Assembly (NCBI RefSeq): GCF_900113675.1
Contig: NZ_FOQE01000006.1
Location: 1-64,000, forward strand
From: Pisciglobus halotolerans
Lineage (GTDB): Bacteria > Bacillota > Bacilli > Lactobacillales > Carnobacteriaceae
Length of the DNA: 64,000 nucleotides
Direction of reading: 5' to 3'
Of this stretch, positions 20,029 to 29,592 are shown in pieces (positions within the stretch are counted from its first letter, which is position 1; each line of letters opens with the position of its first letter). A program made the position numbers and the translations under genes. Under the pieces are notes generated by a model that was given only the letters and a program-made list of their open reading frames with translations, did not search any database and had not been told where the DNA came from.

Positions 20029-21006
20029 ATGGCACAAAAAACAATGATCCAAGCGATTACTGAAGCTCTTGATCAAGAAATGGAAAAAGATGAAAAAGTA
20101 ATGATTTTTGGTGAAGACGTTGGTAAAAACGGCGGCGTTTTCCGTGCTACAGCTGGTCTATCCGACAAATATGGCGATGACCGTGTGAGTGATACACCAC
20201 TTTCTGAATCAGCTATCGGTGGAATGGCTATTGGATTATCATTACAAGGTTTCCGTCCTGTTCCAGAAATTCAATTCTTCGGTTTCGTTTTTGAAGTAAT
20301 GGATTCTATTTCAGGTCAAATGTCTCGTACACGTTACCGCATGGGCTCAACACGTAATATGCCAATTACGATTCGCTCACCATTCGGCGGTGGTGTTCAC
20401 ACTCCAGAATTGCACTCTGATAACTTAGAAGGATTGATCGCACAATCACCTGGTATCAAAGTTGTTATTCCATCAAACCCATACGATGCAAAAGGTTTAT
20501 TGACTTCCGCTATCCGCGACAATGATCCTGTTGTATTCTTAGAACACATGAAATTGTATCGTTCTTTCCGTGAAGAAGTTCCAGAAGAACAATATACTGT
20601 TCCATTAGGCAAAGCTGCTGTTACACGTGAAGGTAAAGATGTTTCAATCATCACTTACGGCGCTATGGTTCGCGAAGCAATCAAAGCAGCAGACCAACTT
20701 GAAAAAGATGGCATTTCTGCAGAAATCATTGACTTGAGAACTGTTTCTCCTTTAGATATCGAAACTATCATCGCTTCAGTTGAAAAAACAGGACGTGCTG
20801 TAGTGGTTCAAGAAGCTCAGCGTCAAGCTGGTGTCGGAGCTACAGTTATTTCTGAAATTTCTCAACGTGCAGTTCTTTCATTAGAAGCACCAGTAGCGTT
20901 TGTAGCTGCTCCAGATACAGTCTTCCCATTTGGTCTTGCAGAAAATGACTGGTTACCAAATGCAAATGATATTATCGAAAAAGTCAAAAATACTGTAAAT
21001 TTCTAA
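20029..21006 (+). CDS. pdhB: Pyruvate dehydrogenase E1 component, beta subunit
   Basis: This 325-residue transketolase-like subunit pairs with PdhA. It shows [28 protein letters not shown] with the conserved Glu near Th[18 protein letters not shown]-like sequence (here [19 protein letters not shown]) and a C-terminal transketolase domain. AAAGGAGA lies 10 bases before the ATG. Its stop precedes pdhC by 128 bases, the longest gap in the operon; no clear terminator is seen there. Confidence 0.97.
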   Translation: MAQKTMIQAITEALDQEMEKDEKVMIFGEDVGKNGGVFRATAGLSDKYGDDRVSDTPLSESAIGGMAIGLSLQGFRPVPEIQFFGFVFEVMDSISGQMSRTRYRMGSTRNMPITIRSPFGGGVHTPELHSDNLEGLIAQSPGIKVVIPSNPYDAKGLLTSAIRDNDPVVFLEHMKLYRSFREEVPEEQYTVPLGKAAVTREGKDVSIITYGAMVREAIKAADQLEKDGISAEIIDLRTVSPLDIETIIASVEKTGRAVVVQEAQRQAGVGATVISEISQRAVLSLEAPVAFVAAPDTVFPFGLAENDWLPNANDIIEKVKNTVNF

Positions 21007-21134
21007 TTTAGGACAATGAACTTGAACGAATACAATCGATAGACGTTTCAGGGTCAAGAGATTGTATTTGTTCTTGTACAGTATAAAATGCCTATCTAAT
21101 AAATGAACAAAAGAAGAGAAGGGAAGAAATTTTC

Positions 21135-22775
21135 ATGGCTTATAAATTCAAAATGCCCGATGTCGGCGAAGGAATGGCAGAAGGCGAAATCGTAAAATGG
21201 TTAGTTGCTGAAGGCGACACGATCGAAGAAGAAGATTCTATAGCAGAAATCCAAAATGATAAATCTGTAGAAGAAATCGCATCTCCAGTTTCTGGTACAG
21301 TGAAGAAAATCTTAGTATCAGAAGGAACAGTTGCAAATATTGGCGACGTATTGATGGAAATCGATGCTCCAGGACATGAAGACGAAGAAGAAGCTGCAGA
21401 AGCACCAGCTGAATCAGCACCAGCTCAATCAGCTGCACCTGCTGGCGGAAGCAATGCATTGTACGAATTCAGAATGCCTGACGTAGGTGAAGGAATGGCA
21501 GAAGGCGAAATCGTAAAATGGTTAGTTGCTGAAGGCGACACGATCGAAGAAGAAGATTCTATAGCAGAAATCCAAAATGATAAATCTGTAGAAGAAATCT
21601 CATCTCCAGTTTCTGGTACAGTGAAGAAAATCTTAGTATCAGAAGGAACAGTTGCAAATGTTGGTGACGTATTGATGCAAATCGATGCACCTGACTACGT
21701 CTCAGAACAAACAGCTCCTGCAGAAGATCAAACACCTGCTGCTCCAGCTTCAACTGCAGCAATGAAAGAAGACCCTGCTAAAGGTGCTACAACTTCATCT
21801 GCAAGTTCAGCTGAAGTAGATCCTAACAAACGCGTATTAGCTATGCCATCTGTACGTCAATTTGCACGTGAAAATGACATTGATATCCGTTTGGTTAACG
21901 CTACAGGCAAAGGCGGACGTACAACAAAAGAAGACGTTCAAAACTTTGTTCAAAACGGCGGTTCTGCTGCAGAAGCAAAACCAGCAGAAACAAAACAAAC
22001 GGCAGCAAAACCAGCAGAAGCAAAACAAGAAAAAGCAGCTCCTGCAAAACCATTCTCTTCTTCTATGGAAGATCAAGAACGTCGTGAAAAAATGTCAGCG
22101 ACAAGAAAAGCTATTGCTAAAGCAATGGTCAACAGCAAGCATACAGCTCCTCATGTTACTTTACATGATGAAGTTGAAGTGTCTAAACTTTGGGATCACC
22201 GTAAGAAATTTAAAGCAGTGGCAGCTGAAAAAGGTACAAAATTGACCTTCTTGCCATATGTTGTTAAAGCTTTGTCTTCAACAGTACAAATGTTCCCTGT
22301 ATTGAATGCGTCAATCGATGATGCATCTCAAGAAATCGTATATAAAGATTACATCAACATTGGTATTGCTACAGATACAGACCATGGTTTGTATGTACCA
22401 AACGTTAAGAACGCAAATGCAAAAGGTATGTTTACAATTGCAGATGAAATCAATGAAAAAGCAGCTCAAGCACATGAAGGTAAATTAGCTGCAGCAGATA
22501 TGAGAAACGGCTCTATTTCAATCAGTAACATTGGTTCAGTTGGTGGCGGCTGGTTCACACCAGTTATCAACTATCCTGAAGTAGCTATTTTAGGTGTTGG
22601 AACAATCAGCCAAGAACCAGTAGTAAATGCAGATGGCGAAATTGTTGTTGGCCGTATGATGAAACTTTCACTAAGTTTTGACCATCGTATCGTTGATGGA
22701 GCTACAGCTCAAAAAGCAATGAACAATATCAAGAGATTGTTAGCAGATCCAGAATTATTATTAATGGAAGGTTAA
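21135..22775 (+). CDS. pdhC: Dihydrolipoamide acetyltransferase (E2) with two lipoyl domains
   Basis: The core of the complex transfers acetyl groups from E1 to CoA. The 546-residue order is lipoyl domain 1 (residues 1-80, lipoyl Lys K43 in NDKSVEE), an Ala/Pro/Glu linker, lipoyl domain 2 (108-187, K150), a linker, the E1/E3-binding domain (about 233-270; [15 protein letters not shown]), an Ala/Lys-rich linker and the catalytic domain ending with [10 protein letters not shown] (H517). The two lipoyl coding segments are almost identical in DNA. AGAAGGGAAG lies upstream of the ATG. Confidence 0.97.
   Translation: MAYKFKMPDVGEGMAEGEIVKWLVAEGDTIEEEDSIAEIQNDKSVEEIASPVSGTVKKILVSEGTVANIGDVLMEIDAPGHEDEEEAAEAPAESAPAQSAAPAGGSNALYEFRMPDVGEGMAEGEIVKWLVAEGDTIEEEDSIAEIQNDKSVEEISSPVSGTVKKILVSEGTVANVGDVLMQIDAPDYVSEQTAPAEDQTPAAPASTAAMKEDPAKGATTSSASSAEVDPNKRVLAMPSVRQFARENDIDIRLVNATGKGGRTTKEDVQNFVQNGGSAAEAKPAETKQTAAKPAEAKQEKAAPAKPFSSSMEDQERREKMSATRKAIAKAMVNSKHTAPHVTLHDEVEVSKLWDHRKKFKAVAAEKGTKLTFLPYVVKALSSTVQMFPVLNASIDDASQEIVYKDYINIGIATDTDHGLYVPNVKNANAKGMFTIADEINEKAAQAHEGKLAAADMRNGSISISNIGSVGGGWFTPVINYPEVAILGVGTISQEPVVNADGEIVVGRMMKLSLSFDHRIVDGATAQKAMNNIKRLLADPELLLMEG
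21171..21688 (+). repeat. Tandem duplication of lipoyl-domain DNA in pdhC
   Basis: Bases 21171-21367 and 21492-21688 (197 bp each, 321 bp apart, in frame) differ at only four positions by eye. They encode the core of lipoyl domains 1 and 2. The shared synonymous positions point to recent duplication or gene conversion. Confidence 0.9.
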
Positions 22776-22787
22776 GGTGAGAGTAGA

Positions 22788-24194
22788 ATGGTAGTAGGAG
22801 ATTTCGCAATCGAATTAGATACAGTAGTCGTAGGTGCCGGTCCTGGTGGATACGTAGCAGCGATCCGTGCTTCTCAAATGGGTCAAAAAGTGGCTATTGT
22901 TGAAAAAGAATATATCGGTGGAGTATGCTTGAACGTGGGTTGTATTCCTTCTAAAGCATTGATCAGCGCTGGTCACCGTTACCAAGAAGCTCTGGATTCC
23001 TCTGTCTTCGGTGTATCTACTGAAAATGTTTCTTTAGACTTCTCAAAAACACAAGAATGGAAAGACAAACAAGTTGTTGGTAAATTAACAAGCGGTGTTG
23101 AAATGCTGCTTAAAAAGAACAAAGTTGAAATTCTACGTGGAGAAGCTTACTTTAATGATGGAAATACATTGCGTGTAATGACTGAGTCAAGTGCTCAAAC
23201 CTATACATTCAATAATGCCATCATTGCTACAGGAAGCCGCCCAATCGAAATCAAAGGCTTCAAATTTGGCGGACGCGTGTTAGATTCAACAGGTGCGTTG
23301 AACCTTAAAGATGTTCCGAAAAAATTAGTTGTTGTAGGTGGCGGCTACATTGGTAGCGAATTAGCTGGTGCTTTTGCTAACTTAGGAACAGAAGTTACAA
23401 TCTTAGAAGGTTTAGATACGATCTTAAACGGCTTTGAAAAAGACATGGTTAAAATCGTTGAAAAGAACTTCAAGAAAAAAGGCGTTAACATTGTAACAAA
23501 AGCAATGGCTAAAGAAGCTGTTGAAACAGATAATGGCGTTACGGTTAAATATGAAGTAAACGGCAAAGAAGAATCTATTGATGCTGATTACGTCATGGTA
23601 ACTGTTGGTCGTCGTCCTAATACTGATGAACTTGGCTTAGAAGCTTGCGGTATCGAAATGACTGACCGCGGTTTAGTTAAAGTAGATGAACAAGGACGTA
23701 CAACTGCAGGTCATATCTTTGCAATCGGTGATATCGTTCCTGGCGCTGCTTTGGCTCATAAAGCTAGTTATGAAGCTAAAATCGCTGCAGAAGCAATCTC
23801 AGGTAAGAAAGTTGCGGTTGACTACCGTGCTCTTCCAGCTGTAGCCTTTACAGACCCAGAAATTGCAATGGTTGGTTTAACTGAAAAACAAGCTAAAGAA
23901 CAAGGTTTAGATGTTAAAGCTGTTAAATTTACTTTAGCAGGTAATGGACGTGCACTTTCATTGAATGCAACAGAAGGTTTCGTGCGTTTAGTAACAACTA
24001 AAGATGACAATGTTTTGGTTGGAGCACAAGTAGCTGGAATCAGCGCAAGTGACTTAATCGCAGAATTAAGCTTAGCTGTAGAAAGCGGCATGAATGCTGA
24101 AGATATCGCTTTGACGATCCACGCTCATCCTTCATTAGGTGAATCTGTTATGGATGCTGCTGAAGCTGCTTTAGGCATGCCTATCCACATGTAA
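22788..24194 (+). CDS. lpdA: Dihydrolipoamide dehydrogenase (E3)
   Basis: E3 is a flavoprotein that reoxidises lipoamide with NAD+. The 468-residue protein has the FAD site [16 protein letters not shown], redox disulfide C47-xxxx-C52 ([14 protein letters not shown]), the NAD site [12 protein letters not shown], a second FAD motif [11 protein letters not shown] and the catalytic His-Glu region [10 protein letters not shown]. It starts 12 bases after pdhC behind AAGGTGAGAG and ends the operon (also called pdhD). Confidence 0.97.
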   Translation: MVVGDFAIELDTVVVGAGPGGYVAAIRASQMGQKVAIVEKEYIGGVCLNVGCIPSKALISAGHRYQEALDSSVFGVSTENVSLDFSKTQEWKDKQVVGKLTSGVEMLLKKNKVEILRGEAYFNDGNTLRVMTESSAQTYTFNNAIIATGSRPIEIKGFKFGGRVLDSTGALNLKDVPKKLVVVGGGYIGSELAGAFANLGTEVTILEGLDTILNGFEKDMVKIVEKNFKKKGVNIVTKAMAKEAVETDNGVTVKYEVNGKEESIDADYVMVTVGRRPNTDELGLEACGIEMTDRGLVKVDEQGRTTAGHIFAIGDIVPGAALAHKASYEAKIAAEAISGKKVAVDYRALPAVAFTDPEIAMVGLTEKQAKEQGLDVKAVKFTLAGNGRALSLNATEGFVRLVTTKDDNVLVGAQVAGISASDLIAELSLAVESGMNAEDIALTIHAHPSLGESVMDAAEAALGMPIHM

Positions 24195-24216
24195 GACAAA
24201 CTAAACAATCAAGTTT

Positions 24217-24250
24217 AAAAAAGAATGGGATTTTCCCATTCTTTTTTTTT
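24217..24250 (+). terminator. pdh operon terminator
   Basis: AAAGAATGGGA pairs with TCCCATTCTTT, followed by a run of T residues. Confidence 0.9.
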
Positions 24251-24258
24251 GGTGATTC

Positions 24259-24539
24259 GGTTCTACAATATTTAACGTTGGTCTGTAAAATATCAATTTT
24301 TTAATGCTAAGCTCGTCAGAATCCTATTTCTAGAAATTTCAGGAAGCGCATAGGGCTACTGATAGCCATGAAAAGAGATGCAATGTGAATCACTTAGCGT
24401 TAAGCTTTAGCCGTTACACTAAGTTTGAAGCTTGCAAGCATTGAGACGCGATTTTCGGCTCAATGTGTTCTCATGGCTTTCCATCAGTAGTCCACCGACC
24501 GTAGGAAATTTCTTTACCAACGTTAAAAAAGGAAGACCC
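24259..24539 (+). repeat. MITE-like structured repeat, copy 1
   Basis: This 281-bp copy shares roughly 90% or more identity with copies at 47332 and 54182. Its left tip is GGTTCT and its right tip GAAGACCC (GAAGAACC in the others). Subterminal TTTAACGTTGGT and ACCAACGTTAAA are exact inverted repeats. The interior folds into several hairpins, including GCTACTGATAGCCATGA against TCATGGCTTTCCATCAGTAG. Flanking octamers GGTGATTC and GCTTATTC agree at six of eight positions, as expected for a decayed target duplication. It has no coding capacity. This copy lies after the pdh terminator. Confidence 0.85.
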
Positions 24540-24620
24540 GCTTATTCAATACCAATTTGATAGAGAAAACAAAAAAGATATCCAAGGCAAAGCTTTAGCT
24601 TCAAACTTGAGACCAAATTT

Positions 24621-24629
24621 TGTTATAAT
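24621..24629 (+). promoter_or_regulatory. Extended -10 promoter of the UPF0223 gene
   Basis: TG-T-TATAAT, 34 bp upstream of the gene; no good -35 was seen. Confidence 0.5.
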
Positions 24630-24662
24630 AAAAGTAATCATAAAAAATAGCGAGGGCTGTAT

Positions 24663-24938
24663 ATGGAAAAAAGTTACGCCTATCCAATCGATTATGACTG
24701 GACTAGAGAAGAAATGATCACAGTCGTTGATTTATGGAGAATGGTAGAGAATGCATACGAAAAAGAAATTGACCGTAAGCTTTTTTTAGATCAATATAGA
24801 AAGTTTAAAGCAGTTGTTCCATCAAAAGGAGAAGAAAAGAAATGGGATAGTGCTTTTGAAAATGTATCTGGTTATTCTCTTTATCGTACAGTACAAGAGG
24901 CAAAGAATGGAAAGAAAGAAAAAATAAAAATGAAATAA
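24663..24938 (+). CDS. UPF0223 family protein
   Basis: This 91-residue protein matches UPF0223 (YktA-like; YPIDYDWTREEMITVVDLWR near the N-terminus and a YRKFKAVVPSKGEEKKWD core). Its function is unknown. It lies directly upstream of an inositol-monophosphatase-family gene, an arrangement also seen for yktA-yktC in Bacillus. The C-terminus is Lys-rich. GCGAGGG is a modest ribosome site. Confidence 0.9.
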   Translation: MEKSYAYPIDYDWTREEMITVVDLWRMVENAYEKEIDRKLFLDQYRKFKAVVPSKGEEKKWDSAFENVSGYSLYRTVQEAKNGKKEKIKMK

Positions 24939-25001
24939 AAGAGACAGGCTCGCTTCTTTGTCAAAAAATGAAGAAATAATGAAAAGAAAGGACGAAGAGG
25001 A

Positions 25002-25796
25002 TTGGAACAACAAGATAAAGCAAATCGTCATCAGCTGATCCAAAATTGGATTTATCAAGCTGCGGATCATATCAGATCCTCAATGCAAGATCCGCTTCAA
25101 GTCAGTGAGAAAACAAGTCGAAAAGATTTAGTGACCAATATGGATAAAGAAACAGAAAGCTTTTTGGTCGAAAAAATCCAACAATCTTTTCCAAATGAAA
25201 GAATTTTAGCTGAAGAAAGTTCAAATCAAAATACACAAGATTTAAACGGAGTGGTATGGATTATCGATCCCATTGATGGAACATTAAATTTTGTCAAACA
25301 AAAACACGACTTCGCGATTATGATCGCAGTCTATGAAGATGGAATAGGTCAAATGGGATATATCTATGATGTGATCAAAGATGAAATGTATGTTGGCATA
25401 AAAGATCAAGGAGTAAAATGCAATCAAAAACAGCTATCTAAAGTAGATGATACGTCACTTGCAAAAGGACTTGTTGCCATTAGCGGTCTTCTGTTGGCAG
25501 AAGGAAACGAAGCTGCAAAACAAGTTGCAAAAAGAAGCAGTGGAGTCCGTATTGTAGGATCTGCTGGTATTGAAACCATTTATGCTGTGACTGGAAGAAT
25601 CGTTGCTTACGTGGCAGCTTCACTCGCACCATGGGATATTGCAGCAGGGAAAGTGATTGCTGAAGAACTAGGGTTAATGTATACACAGCAAAATGGAGAA
25701 CCTATTCAATTGTTAAAGAAAAACCCTGTACTGATCGCTACACCTTCTGCACATAAAGAAATTTTTGAACTGCTACAAGGTGTATCAAGTAAGTGA
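25002..25796 (+). CDS. Inositol monophosphatase family protein
   Basis: This 264-residue Mg2+-dependent, lithium-sensitive-type phosphatase resembles SuhB/YktC. Metal motifs are visible: ILAEESS (Glu), WIIDPIDGTLNF (Asp-Pro-Ile-Asp-Gly-Thr) and LAPWDIAAGKVIAEE (WDxAAG). The natural substrate may be inositol-1-phosphate, NADP or another small phosphate, which sequence cannot settle. The start is TTG with AAAGGA nine bases upstream. It ends before a hairpin at 25862. Confidence 0.92.
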   Translation: MEQQDKANRHQLIQNWIYQAADHIRSSMQDPLQVSEKTSRKDLVTNMDKETESFLVEKIQQSFPNERILAEESSNQNTQDLNGVVWIIDPIDGTLNFVKQKHDFAIMIAVYEDGIGQMGYIYDVIKDEMYVGIKDQGVKCNQKQLSKVDDTSLAKGLVAISGLLLAEGNEAAKQVAKRSSGVRIVGSAGIETIYAVTGRIVAYVAASLAPWDIAAGKVIAEELGLMYTQQNGEPIQLLKKNPVLIATPSAHKEIFELLQGVSSK

Positions 25797-25861
25797 TGGT
25801 CTGATTCTATAACTCAACACTTGGTTCAAATGTAAAGGAAATATCCAAATAGAAAAGTTGC

Positions 25862-25900
25862 AGGAATGTGTGGATAGTGAACAGCATTCCTCTTCTTTTT
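25862..25900 (+). terminator. Terminator after the inositol-monophosphatase-family gene
   Basis: AGGAATG pairs with CATTCCT around a 17-base loop, then CTTCTTTTT. Confidence 0.7.
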
Positions 25901-25952
25901 GTCTGTTTTTCGTCTAAAGATGAAAAAAATGATTTGTATAGAAAAAATTTCT

Positions 25953-25980
25953 TTGCAAATTTCTTTTAACGTGGTAGACT
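25953..25980 (+). promoter_or_regulatory. typA promoter
   Basis: TTGCAA (25953-25958), a 16-bp spacer and TGG-TAGACT (-10 at 25975-25980). A leader of about 150 bases follows, with a hairpin CTACA...TGTAG at about 26001-26033. Confidence 0.6.
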
Positions 25981-26137
25981 AGATAAGTTGAAAGTTGAGT
26001 CTACAAGTTTTCATAGCGTTTTCAAAATGTAGGATCAACAGAACCCTTTAAATAGAAAGCAACGAAACACTTTCAGCTGCTGTTTAAAGATGGCCATACT
26101 AGACTTGAAAGATAAGATTAATCTTGGAGGAATAAAA

Positions 26138-27973
26138 ATGAACAAAAGAGAAGATATTAGAAATGTTGCCATTATCGCTCACGTTGACCATGGTAAAACA
26201 ACATTAGTAGATGAACTCTTAAAACAATCAGATACTTTAGACACGCATAAAGAGTTAGCTGAACGTGCAATGGACTCAAATGATATCGAAAAAGAACGTG
26301 GGATCACGATCCTTGCCAAAAACACAGCTGTTAAATATAAAGACCACCACATCAATATCATGGATACCCCAGGACATGCGGACTTCGGCGGTGAAGTTGA
26401 ACGAATCATGAAAATGGTAGACGGTGTTTTATTAGTAGTAGATGCATATGAAGGAACAATGCCGCAAACGCGCTTTGTATTGAAAAAAGCATTAGAACAA
26501 AAATTGACACCGATCGTCGTTGTCAATAAAATCGACAAACCTTCAGCACGTCCTGAAGAAGTAGTAGACGAAGTATTGGAATTATTTATTGAACTTGGAG
26601 CAGATGATGACCAATTGGAATTCCCAGTGGTGTATACATCTGCTGTTAATGGCACAAGTAGTGTGTCTGATGATCCTGCTGATCAAGAAGAATCCATGAA
26701 TCCCGTTTTTGATACGATCTTAAAAGAAATCCCTGCACCAGAGGACAACAGTGAAGAACCATTACAATTCCAAGTAGCCCTATTAGACTATAATGACTAT
26801 GTTGGAAGAATCGGGATCGGACGTGTTTTCCGTGGTACTATGAAAGTCGGCGACCAAGTAACGTTAAGCAAGTTAGACGGATCTACTAAGAATTTCCGTG
26901 TAACCAAATTATTTGGTTTCTTAGGACTAGAACGAGTTGAAATTAAAGAAGCTAAAGCTGGCGACTTGATTGCTGTTTCAGGAATGGAAGATATTTTCGT
27001 CGGCGAAACGGTTACACCAGTTGATCATGTTGAGCCGCTTCCTGTTTTACACATCGATGAACCGACACTACAAATGACTTTCTTAGTTAACAACTCACCA
27101 TTTGCTGGTCGCGAAGGGAAATGGGTAACATCAAGAAAATTAGAAGAACGCTTGATGTCTGAATTGCATACCGATGTGTCATTGCGAGTAGAAAATACTG
27201 AATCTCCAGATGCTTGGATTGTTTCAGGTCGTGGAGAACTTCATTTGTCTATTCTAGTTGAAAACATGCGACGTGAAGGCTATGAGTTACAAGTTTCTCG
27301 TCCAGAAGTTATCGTAAAAGAATTTGACGGAAAGAAATGTGAACCATTCGAACGTGTACAAATCGATACTCCTGAAGAATATATGGGGTCAGTGATCGAA
27401 ACATTAAGCTTACGTAAAGGCGAAATGCAAGATATGGTCAATAATGGAAATGGACAAGTTCGTTTAGTTTTCCTTGTACCTGCACGTGGAATGATCGGCT
27501 ATTCTACTGAATTCTTATCGCTGACTCATGGTTATGGAATCATGAACCACACGTTTGATCAATACTTGCCGGTGATTGCCGGCAGCATTGGCGGACGTCG
27601 TAATGGTGCATTGGTTTCAACTGAAACAGGAAAAGCTTCAACATATGGCATTATGGGTGTTGAAGATCGTGGAACGATTTTCGTTGAACCAGGTACTGAA
27701 ATTTATGAAGGCATGATCGTTGGTGAAAATTCTCGTGAAAATGACATTACTGTTAACATCACAAAAGAAAAACAAAAAACAAACGTTCGTTCTGCTAACA
27801 AGGATCAAACTTCTGTTATCAAGGCGCCGCGTAAGTTAAGCTTGGAAGAATCATTGGAATTCCTAGGCGATGATGAATATTGCGAAATCACACCTGAACA
27901 TGTTCGCTTGCGTAAACAAGTTTTGAACAAAGGCGAGCGTGAAAAAGCATCTAAAAAGAAAAAGAAAGCCTAA
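26138..27973 (+). CDS. typA: Ribosome-associated GTPase TypA/BipA
   Basis: TypA is a translational GTPase of the EF-G family that acts in ribosome assembly and stress or cold adaptation. The 611-residue protein has G1 AHVDHGKTT, G2 RGITI, G3 DTPGHADFGGEVERI and G4 NKIDKP, then domains II, III and V and the BipA-specific C-terminal domain (GRGELHLSILVENMRREGYE). ATG 26138 follows CTTGGAGGAATAAAA; the longer frame from 26090 has no ribosome site. The lysine-rich tail KASKKKKKA is notable. Confidence 0.97.
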   Translation: MNKREDIRNVAIIAHVDHGKTTLVDELLKQSDTLDTHKELAERAMDSNDIEKERGITILAKNTAVKYKDHHINIMDTPGHADFGGEVERIMKMVDGVLLVVDAYEGTMPQTRFVLKKALEQKLTPIVVVNKIDKPSARPEEVVDEVLELFIELGADDDQLEFPVVYTSAVNGTSSVSDDPADQEESMNPVFDTILKEIPAPEDNSEEPLQFQVALLDYNDYVGRIGIGRVFRGTMKVGDQVTLSKLDGSTKNFRVTKLFGFLGLERVEIKEAKAGDLIAVSGMEDIFVGETVTPVDHVEPLPVLHIDEPTLQMTFLVNNSPFAGREGKWVTSRKLEERLMSELHTDVSLRVENTESPDAWIVSGRGELHLSILVENMRREGYELQVSRPEVIVKEFDGKKCEPFERVQIDTPEEYMGSVIETLSLRKGEMQDMVNNGNGQVRLVFLVPARGMIGYSTEFLSLTHGYGIMNHTFDQYLPVIAGSIGGRRNGALVSTETGKASTYGIMGVEDRGTIFVEPGTEIYEGMIVGENSRENDITVNITKEKQKTNVRSANKDQTSVIKAPRKLSLEESLEFLGDDEYCEITPEHVRLRKQVLNKGEREKASKKKKKA

Positions 27974-28067
27974 TAAAGTATCTCGAGTAAAAGTTGATAA
28001 AGATAACCATTAGGTGTTCCACAATAGATGTTGAGTGGCTAGCTGCTTGAGAAATACTGGGAACGAG

Positions 28068-28114
28068 AAAGAAGAGGGAACTGACGTCTATTTCAGTTCC
28101 TTCTTCTTTTTTTT
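28068..28114 (+). terminator. typA terminator
   Basis: AAGAAGAGGGAACTGA pairs with TCAGTTCCTTCTTC (one bulge), followed by a long T-run. Confidence 0.85.
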
Positions 28115-28142
28115 GTAAAATGATTAAGGTTAGGGTTACATA

Positions 28143-28171
28143 TTGTTGGATAAGATTTTTGTTGCTATAAT
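28143..28171 (+). promoter_or_regulatory. ftsW promoter
   Basis: TTGTTG (28143-28148), 17 bp and TG-C-TATAAT (-10 at 28166-28171). Confidence 0.65.
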
Positions 28172-28301
28172 GTGTATATTGGTCTTGTGGTATACATAAA
28201 GGACCAATCATTTCGGCAACAGACAAAGAGAACCCGATCTGTTGGCAGTTCAAAAAAATAGACAGATAGGAGGCTAAAGGGCTGGTATTTAGCCAAAAGA
28301 A

Positions 28302-29471
28302 ATGAAAAAAATCAAATATTTGGATTATTATATTCTGATCCCGTATTTATTGCTTACTTGTATAGGGATTTTGATGGTTTACAGTGCCAGCAGCTATATT
28401 GCCTTGCAAAACTTTGACCAAGCACAATATTATTTTATTCGCCAAACGATTTTTTCGATCATAGGTTTTATTAGTTGTTTTATTGTGTTTCGTTTTCGAT
28501 ACGCGCTCTTAAAGAATAAGGGCATTGTGAGTATGGCTGTTATTGGGATTGGTATCGTTCTGTATCTCTTGCTTATTTTTGGACAAGAAAAGAATGGTGC
28601 TAAAGGCTGGATATCGATTGGATCGATTGGAATTCAACCGGCTGAATTTGCTAAAATCATTGTTATTTTGTATTTTTCTTATTTCTTCTCAAGGAAACAA
28701 AAAGAACTGATCAATGATTATAAGCGAACGCTCCTGACTCCTTCCATTTTATTTTTTGCTTTGATTATTTTTCCAGTGATGTTGCAACCAGATGTTGGTG
28801 GTGCATTGATTATTTTATCGATCGGTGTAACATTGATTTTTACAAGTGGCGTATCTTATGCATTGGGGCTTACAGTTGGAGCAATTGGAATTGGAAGTAT
28901 CATGGGGCTTGTAGGCTTGGTATATAAGTTTGGAACGCGTTTGCCTTTCCTTGCTGAATATCAATACAATCGTTTCTTAGCTTTCTGGGATCCATTTGCA
29001 TTGTCACAGACGTCAGGAATGCAATTGGTAAATTCCTACTATGCCTTGAACCGAGGTGGATTGTTCGGTGTTGGTATAGGTGGAAGTGTTCAAAAAACTG
29101 GATATTTGCCAGAACCTTATACTGATTTCATTATCTCAATCATAGGCGAAGAACTGGGTTTATTTGGTATTTTGATTGTTCTCTTCCTGATCATTTTCCT
29201 TATCTTGAGGATTTATTTGATCGGTATCCGCTCTAAGGATACATTTGGAGCATTATTATGTATTGGTATTGCGACGATGTTGCTAATCCAGAGTTCAATC
29301 AATTTAGGCGGTGTTTTAGGATTGCTTCCGATAACTGGAGTGACTTTTCCTTTTATTAGTTATGGCGGATCAAGTACGATCGTGCTTGCTTTCTCAATAG
29401 GACTTGTATTGAATGTCAGTGCGACTGATAAGATGGATAAAGAGAGAATGGTCATCAGTAAGTTAAAATAA
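28302..29471 (+). CDS. ftsW: SEDS glycosyltransferase FtsW
   Basis: FtsW is a peptidoglycan polymerase of the SEDS family that acts with a class B PBP at the septum. The 389-residue protein has about ten membrane segments. Family motifs include MVYSAS near the N-terminus, GWISIGSIGIQPAEFAK, LQPDVGGALIIL, and the C-terminal TGVTFPFISYGGSS. FtsW is preferred over RodA because of the typA-ftsW-pyc order, but the two are hard to separate by sequence alone. Confidence 0.9.
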   Translation: MKKIKYLDYYILIPYLLLTCIGILMVYSASSYIALQNFDQAQYYFIRQTIFSIIGFISCFIVFRFRYALLKNKGIVSMAVIGIGIVLYLLLIFGQEKNGAKGWISIGSIGIQPAEFAKIIVILYFSYFFSRKQKELINDYKRTLLTPSILFFALIIFPVMLQPDVGGALIILSIGVTLIFTSGVSYALGLTVGAIGIGSIMGLVGLVYKFGTRLPFLAEYQYNRFLAFWDPFALSQTSGMQLVNSYYALNRGGLFGVGIGGSVQKTGYLPEPYTDFIISIIGEELGLFGILIVLFLIIFLILRIYLIGIRSKDTFGALLCIGIATMLLIQSSINLGGVLGLLPITGVTFPFISYGGSSTIVLAFSIGLVLNVSATDKMDKERMVISKLK

Positions 29472-29512
29472 AATAAACCATCAGATAAAGGAAAGTTGAT
29501 GAATGACTTTGG

Positions 29513-29547
29513 AGCAGCTGGATCATAAAAGTATTCAGCTGCTTTTC
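29513..29547 (+). terminator. Terminator-like hairpin between ftsW and pyc
   Basis: AGCAGCTG pairs with CAGCTGCT, followed by TTTC; a short U-run suggests only partial termination. Confidence 0.6.
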
Positions 29548-29592
29548 AATCAATTGAAAGGTCATTGATCAGAAATAGGAGGAAAATTTAGG

